A stretch of 37,215 bases of DNA. Source: Methylobacter psychrophilus (GTDB lineage Bacteria; Pseudomonadota; Gammaproteobacteria; Methylococcales; Methylomonadaceae). The stretch is taken from positions 1 to 37,215 of the forward strand of contig NZ_JAOEGU010000038.1 of assembly GCF_025583945.1 (NCBI RefSeq), written 5' to 3'. Every line of letters starts with the position of its first letter. Position 1 is the stretch's first letter. Under the pieces are notes generated by a model. That model worked only from the letters and a program-made list of their open reading frames with translations. It searched no databases and was not told the origin of the DNA. Made by a program: the position numbers and the translations under genes. Positions 33,762 through 37,215 of this stretch are shown in pieces.

Positions 33762-34331
33762 ATGTCAAAAATTGAAATTCAAGGTGACGGTGTTTGGATT
33801 TTATTACAATTGTTAGATGAAGAAACCGCAAGTGTTTATGCGTCTAAGGAACAACTGACAAGTGATGAATTTGATGATTTTATGGACGAATCTGATGGGA
33901 ATGGATTTGGTTTTTATAGTAGTGCAGAAATCACAGTTGATGATATTGTAATTGGTACTGTTGAAGATATTATTAATCTGGGAAAAAACGTACCAAATGG
34001 ACCAATTTTAATCGAAGGATTATCAAAAGAATTAGAGTTAAATATAGAAAATGGTCTTGTCGATGTTCAAAGCCAAGATGGTACGTTTGTTTCATCAGAA
34101 ATCCCTGACTACAAAATATCAGAAGATGGAACGCCCTCCAATGAATTTATTAAAGACTTTATTCAATCGATTTCATTTGATGAAGATTGTTGCGCATTCA
34201 GTTTAACCGAGTGGAATGGCATTGATTTGGACGATAATAAATTAACTAATGGCTATACAAATTTATATTTATTTTATCAAGGTAAACAAGTTGAAATTGG
34301 AGTCAACGAGGACGACGACGAGGAAGACTAG
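33762..34331 (+). CDS. Strongly acidic hypothetical protein, 189 residues
   Basis: An AGGAG site precedes the ATG. The product is very acidic, with clusters (DEFDDFMDESDG and a tail of Asp/Glu residues EDDDEED). No membrane span, signal or catalytic motif is seen. Strand-rich parts are VWILLQLLDEETASVY and YTNLYLFYQGKQVEIGV. The family is not recognised. Very acidic partners in defence loci can mimic DNA or act as chaperones or antitoxins for basic partners, but nothing shows that here. It lies in the same direction after the TIR/SLOG-like gene (86 bp gap). Confidence 0.7.
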   Translation: MSKIEIQGDGVWILLQLLDEETASVYASKEQLTSDEFDDFMDESDGNGFGFYSSAEITVDDIVIGTVEDIINLGKNVPNGPILIEGLSKELELNIENGLVDVQSQDGTFVSSEIPDYKISEDGTPSNEFIKDFIQSISFDEDCCAFSLTEWNGIDLDDNKLTNGYTNLYLFYQGKQVEIGVNEDDDEED

Positions 34332-34360
34332 TAATTTAAACTAAATTAAACAGAATATTT

Positions 34361-34567
34361 ATGGCAATCGGAAATGTAGTGCAACGCGGTGCAATAATTT
34401 ACATCTATGATGAAAGTAATAGACAAATTAATTCTGTGTCGGCGGGCAATGGACTTAATGATGGTTTAAAAGGTTACACATCCACAAGAATAAATGTTCA
34501 GCGTGGCGCTATTATTTATTCTTACAATGAACACGGCCAACAAGTCGGTTCTGTACCCGCTCGATAA
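34361..34567 (+). CDS. Small protein with internal duplication, 68 residues
   Basis: The protein is made of two similar halves: NVVQRGAIIYIYDESNRQIN at residues 5-24 and NVQRGAIIYSYNEHGQQVGS near 45-64, linked by a Gly/Thr-rich GLNDGLKGYTSTRI. This is a small beta-rich repeat family seen in various bacteria, function unknown. The ribosome binding site is weak; it follows the acidic protein by 29 bp, so it is likely co-transcribed. It faces the convergent nuclease-like gene (stop to stop about 13 bp). Confidence 0.7.
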   Translation: MAIGNVVQRGAIIYIYDESNRQINSVSAGNGLNDGLKGYTSTRINVQRGAIIYSYNEHGQQVGSVPAR

Positions 34568-34580
34568 TGTTTGTATAAGT

Positions 34581-35186
34581 CTAATAAGGCCCAAATAACC
34601 AATAATTTAATGACACATCTATATTAAAAGCTGAGCCACCAATAATAGTGCCTTTGGCTTTTAAAGGATGTGATTTTTTAAAAACTGTAATTACCTTTTC
34701 ATCTAACACATCTATTAACTGAGGTGTATATTTCCGAATTTGAGCTGCATACTTAATAACTTGATCAAACTTTTTGTCTGGTTTTGAATGAGGATGTGTA
34801 GAAATAAGTATCGTATACAATTTAGGACGAGAAGATTGAATGTCTCTAGTCATATTATTCATTTTTTCTACATCACTTTGCACGTTATTGAGATATTGTT
34901 GAGGGCCTTTAGTAGTGAACATATCAAACGAGTACATTGCCTTTAACTCTATTAAAACAACTGGTGCAAAATTTTTAGCATCCAATATAGCTAAATCTAC
35001 CCTCTTCCATTCACGTGACACAATATAATCGGGATTTTTTTTATGTAATTCGTATGCCAAACGATCTCTAAATGTTTGTTCAAATTTTGATGTTAATGCG
35101 AGATAAGACAATTCAGACTTATTGAAAATATTTTCTAATTCGTGTAATTCAACAGTTAAAATATCCCCCCAATCAATAACAGCCAT
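34581..35186 (-). CDS. PD-(D/E)XK nuclease-like protein
   Basis: Starting from ATG 35186 (an in-frame ATG 18 codons earlier codes for an unlikely hydrophobic leader), the product has about 201 residues. The core has E37 in SKFEQTFRDRLAYEL, then a strand RVDLAILDA with D64, then VVLIELKAMYS with E80-x-K82, the E-x-K of a PD-(D/E)XK nuclease active site. The later part is helical with ISTHPHSK and a conserved-looking TIIGGSAF. It lies alone on the minus strand between rightward genes. It may be a restriction-like or Holliday-junction-like nuclease, or an island nuclease effector; no partner methylase is seen. Confidence 0.65.
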   Translation of the reverse strand: MAVIDWGDILTVELHELENIFNKSELSYLALTSKFEQTFRDRLAYELHKKNPDYIVSREWKRVDLAILDAKNFAPVVLIELKAMYSFDMFTTKGPQQYLNNVQSDVEKMNNMTRDIQSSRPKLYTILISTHPHSKPDKKFDQVIKYAAQIRKYTPQLIDVLDEKVITVFKKSHPLKAKGTIIGGSAFNIDVSLNYWLFGPY

Positions 35187-35287
35187 AATGCTTAAATAAT
35201 CTATAAAATGTGAGCAAAATAATAAGATTATAGTTATCAACTGTCAAACTAATAAATTAATCAGTTCACAACATTCGAATTTTAATT

Positions 35288-37024
35288 ATGCTAAATACCC
35301 CTATTAATCCACCACCCTTTTACTTAACCATTGGTGTTACTGGTCATAGGGACATCCCTAGTGAAGATGAGGCATTACTCAAGTCGGTGATTAAATCGCG
35401 TCTGTTAGATTTACAAGCCACCTATAAAGACACGCCTTTGCTGGTTTTATCCGGCTTGGCAGAAGGGGCTGATCGTTTAGTGGTTGAAGTAGCTGATGAA
35501 ATGGGTATCGCTTTTGCGGCAATTTTACCTTTACCTAAAGACGATTATGCCAGTGATTTTAATGAGCCTGGTTCCAAGCAAGATTTTTATAAGTGGCTCG
35601 ACAAAGCCGCTTGGGTTGAAGCCTTAACGCAAACAACAATTGAAGGTAATGTAAGTTATCCACGCAATGCATGTTACGAGCAATTAGGCTTTTATTTAAC
35701 CAATAACGCGCATCTATTATTAGCACTTTGGGATGGTGATATACAAGAAAAAACCGGTGGCACGTCTCAAGTAGTACGTTGTTTTTTACAAGGTGTTTCG
35801 GGTAAACCTGAAGATAAAACGACGGCATTAAACCTACCCAGTTATCGTCCGGTAGAGCATATTCTAACCAGACGCTTGTCGCAACCGAATGCTATTGGCA
35901 ATGAACAAATTGGCGCTGTTGAAACGCTCTGGCCACAAGTTACTTTTAATGATGATGCGTGGTTAGAAAACAGATGGAAACTGAGCTTACTTAGCTTGGG
36001 TACTTTTAATCATGACATGCAGCAGTTTAATCAAACTAATCCAGAAGCAATATTAACTAGTCGCCAGTACCTTTTAGGTGACGATGTGATTTATTCAACC
36101 TTGGATACAAAAGCACAGCGTATTGCAGATTTATTCGCGGCCAGTGACGCCATGTCATCCTTCGCTCAAAGCCGTCGTCATAAAAACTTTGTTGCTTTGG
36201 TTATTTTTGCCTTATCTGCAGTAGTAAGCCAACAAAGTTACGGGTTTTTTTTACAGTGGTACTTGTTAGTGGGCAGTTTAACTTTGGGCGGTATCTCATT
36301 TTGGCTATATCAACAATCTCAATATCAACGATTAGAAGAGAAGTATCTCGATTTTCGTGCACTTGCAGAAGGATTAAGAGTGCAATTTTTTTGGCATATT
36401 GCCGGAGTTAATTTAAGTGCTTCTAATTTTTTCTTACGTGAGCAACGTGATGAATTGGAATGGATTAGACATGCGATTACCACCACAGAATTACAGTCAC
36501 CTACAGAAACTCATAAAAAATCACACCGTTGGATCATTGAACGTTGGGTTAGGGATCAACGGATTTATTTTATTGGTGATCATTTTAAAGGCCGTTTAGG
36601 TAAAGCCAGAATTGATGCGAAAGCAGAAAAAAAATTAACTCGCCGGATGAAACAGTGTTTTTTTACAGGCTTGGGATTAATGCTTATTTCTGCAATCGGT
36701 TATGAGTGCATTTATCCCGACTTAATATTGGAATGGAAGTCTTTATTGTTAAATGGCTTATTAGCTACCTCTGGTGCAATCCTTTGTATGGTGCCCTCTA
36801 TAAAGATTTATTTAGATACAATGGCTTTTGACGAACATGCCAAACGTTATTTGCGGATGGGTCAATATTACGGACTGTGTGAAACGCAATTAGAGCGTTT
36901 AAATGAGACTCATGCGGTTGAAATAGATCAACTGTTTGTTGATATCGGCAAGCAAGCGTTAATAGAAACAGGTGATTGGTTGTTATTGCATAGACAGCGA
37001 CCGGTTAAGGTTCCTGTTATGTAA
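35288..37024 (+). CDS. SLOG-domain protein with C-terminal membrane hairpins (SLATT-like)
   Basis: The N-terminal 150 residues form a SLOG (DprA/LOG-like) domain: GVTGHRD (16-22) and SGLAEGADR (55-63) are the nucleotide-binding loops, then LPLPKDDYASDF. The C-terminal half has two membrane hairpins (about 299-340 and 457-508). Between them lies YLDFRALAEGLRVQFFW, matching the F-R-x-L-A-E-x-L-R helix of SLATT-type effectors. The end is soluble (MAFDEHAKRYLRMGQYYGL). Predicted SLOG-SLATT proteins are thought to open a membrane pore after sensing a nucleotide signal. It has the same layout as the protein at 25425-27299, though sequences differ much. It starts 102 bp from the divergent nuclease-like gene. 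Confidence 0.85.
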   Translation: MLNTPINPPPFYLTIGVTGHRDIPSEDEALLKSVIKSRLLDLQATYKDTPLLVLSGLAEGADRLVVEVADEMGIAFAAILPLPKDDYASDFNEPGSKQDFYKWLDKAAWVEALTQTTIEGNVSYPRNACYEQLGFYLTNNAHLLLALWDGDIQEKTGGTSQVVRCFLQGVSGKPEDKTTALNLPSYRPVEHILTRRLSQPNAIGNEQIGAVETLWPQVTFNDDAWLENRWKLSLLSLGTFNHDMQQFNQTNPEAILTSRQYLLGDDVIYSTLDTKAQRIADLFAASDAMSSFAQSRRHKNFVALVIFALSAVVSQQSYGFFLQWYLLVGSLTLGGISFWLYQQSQYQRLEEKYLDFRALAEGLRVQFFWHIAGVNLSASNFFLREQRDELEWIRHAITTTELQSPTETHKKSHRWIIERWVRDQRIYFIGDHFKGRLGKARIDAKAEKKLTRRMKQCFFTGLGLMLISAIGYECIYPDLILEWKSLLLNGLLATSGAILCMVPSIKIYLDTMAFDEHAKRYLRMGQYYGLCETQLERLNETHAVEIDQLFVDIGKQALIETGDWLLLHRQRPVKVPVM

Positions 37025-37093
37025 CAATGAATTAGAAGTGTAAATTTATTTTAAAATTCAATATGACCGACAATTAATTAAACTCACAAAATC

Positions 37094-37215
37094 ATGAAAA
37101 TAACTCCCTTTTTGGAAAGAAGAATAAAATTTTTAATTGATGAATCAAAAATTGAAGAGAAGGCTTCTCAAGATACTAAGTTAATAATGCGAGTAATTTC
37201 AAATTATGCAACTAT
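37094..37215 (+). CDS. N-terminus of a hypothetical protein (partial)
   Basis: The frame from ATG 37094 runs to the window end for 40 codons, starting MKITPFLERRIKFLIDESKI. The sequence is charged and helical; no family can be named. It lies 69 bp after the SLOG protein gene and in the same direction, so it may belong to the same transcript. Confidence 0.4.
   Translation, partial: MKITPFLERRIKFLIDESKIEEKASQDTKLIMRVISNYAT

Overview
The window looks like accessory chromosomal DNA, or an integrated mobile element, from an AT-rich gammaproteobacterium. The basis is the H-NS-like protein, the MOBP-type mobilisation genes, the lipobox lipoprotein and the gammaproteobacterial style of the intergenic repeats. 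A methanotroph or Thiotrichales relative is possible, but that is an impression and not a result. No rRNA, tRNA or CRISPR array was seen.

Layout. (1) 1-8100 is a mobilisable-element module. It holds small hypothetical genes and an H-NS-family protein with a duplicated N-terminus. It also holds a leftward ParA-type ATPase group (3-4.8 kb) facing, across about 800 bp of very AT-rich DNA, a rightward MobC-like protein and a MOBP relaxase. A strong oriT candidate (inverted repeat plus a nic-like CCCTG|C) lies just before mobC. (2) 8.1-12.2 kb is leftward: a DUF4238/SEC-C protein whose frame continues past a stop codon, a 171-bp MITE-like insertion inside a dispersed intergenic repeat, a secreted peptide with a triplicated motif, and a lipoprotein. 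(3) 12.2-22.9 kb is the most striking region. A WYL regulator with a pair of nearly perfect inverted operator-like sites sits beside a divergent 56-residue membrane protein. It is followed in the same direction by a small membrane protein, four different predicted GTPases (DUF697-type, membrane-anchored, and two dynamin-like) and two proteins with glycine-rich membrane segments. (4) 23.6-25.4 kb has an ASCH-like protein and a second WYL regulator. (5) 25.4-29.1 kb is a tight leftward operon: YbjN-like protein, an FtsH-type M41 peptidase domain without an AAA module, a SLOG/SLATT-like membrane protein, and then the second WYL regulator. (6) 29.4-37.2 kb holds a 1230-residue DUF4062-STAND-TPR protein, a TIR/SLOG-like small protein, an acidic protein, a small duplicated protein, a PD-(D/E)XK-like protein, a second SLOG plus 2TM protein, and the start of one more gene.

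Taken together, regions 3-6 resemble a defence island built from membrane-remodelling GTPases and from nucleotide-sensing or NTP-switch modules coupled to membrane effectors, with WYL regulators as control. The family assignments come from motifs read directly in the sequence. The defence role and the cooperation between modules are inference. The two best candidates for undescribed systems are the WYL-controlled multi-GTPase/dynamin operon (12.2-22.9 kb) and the YbjN / M41 peptidase / SLOG-SLATT / WYL operon (24.4-29.1 kb).
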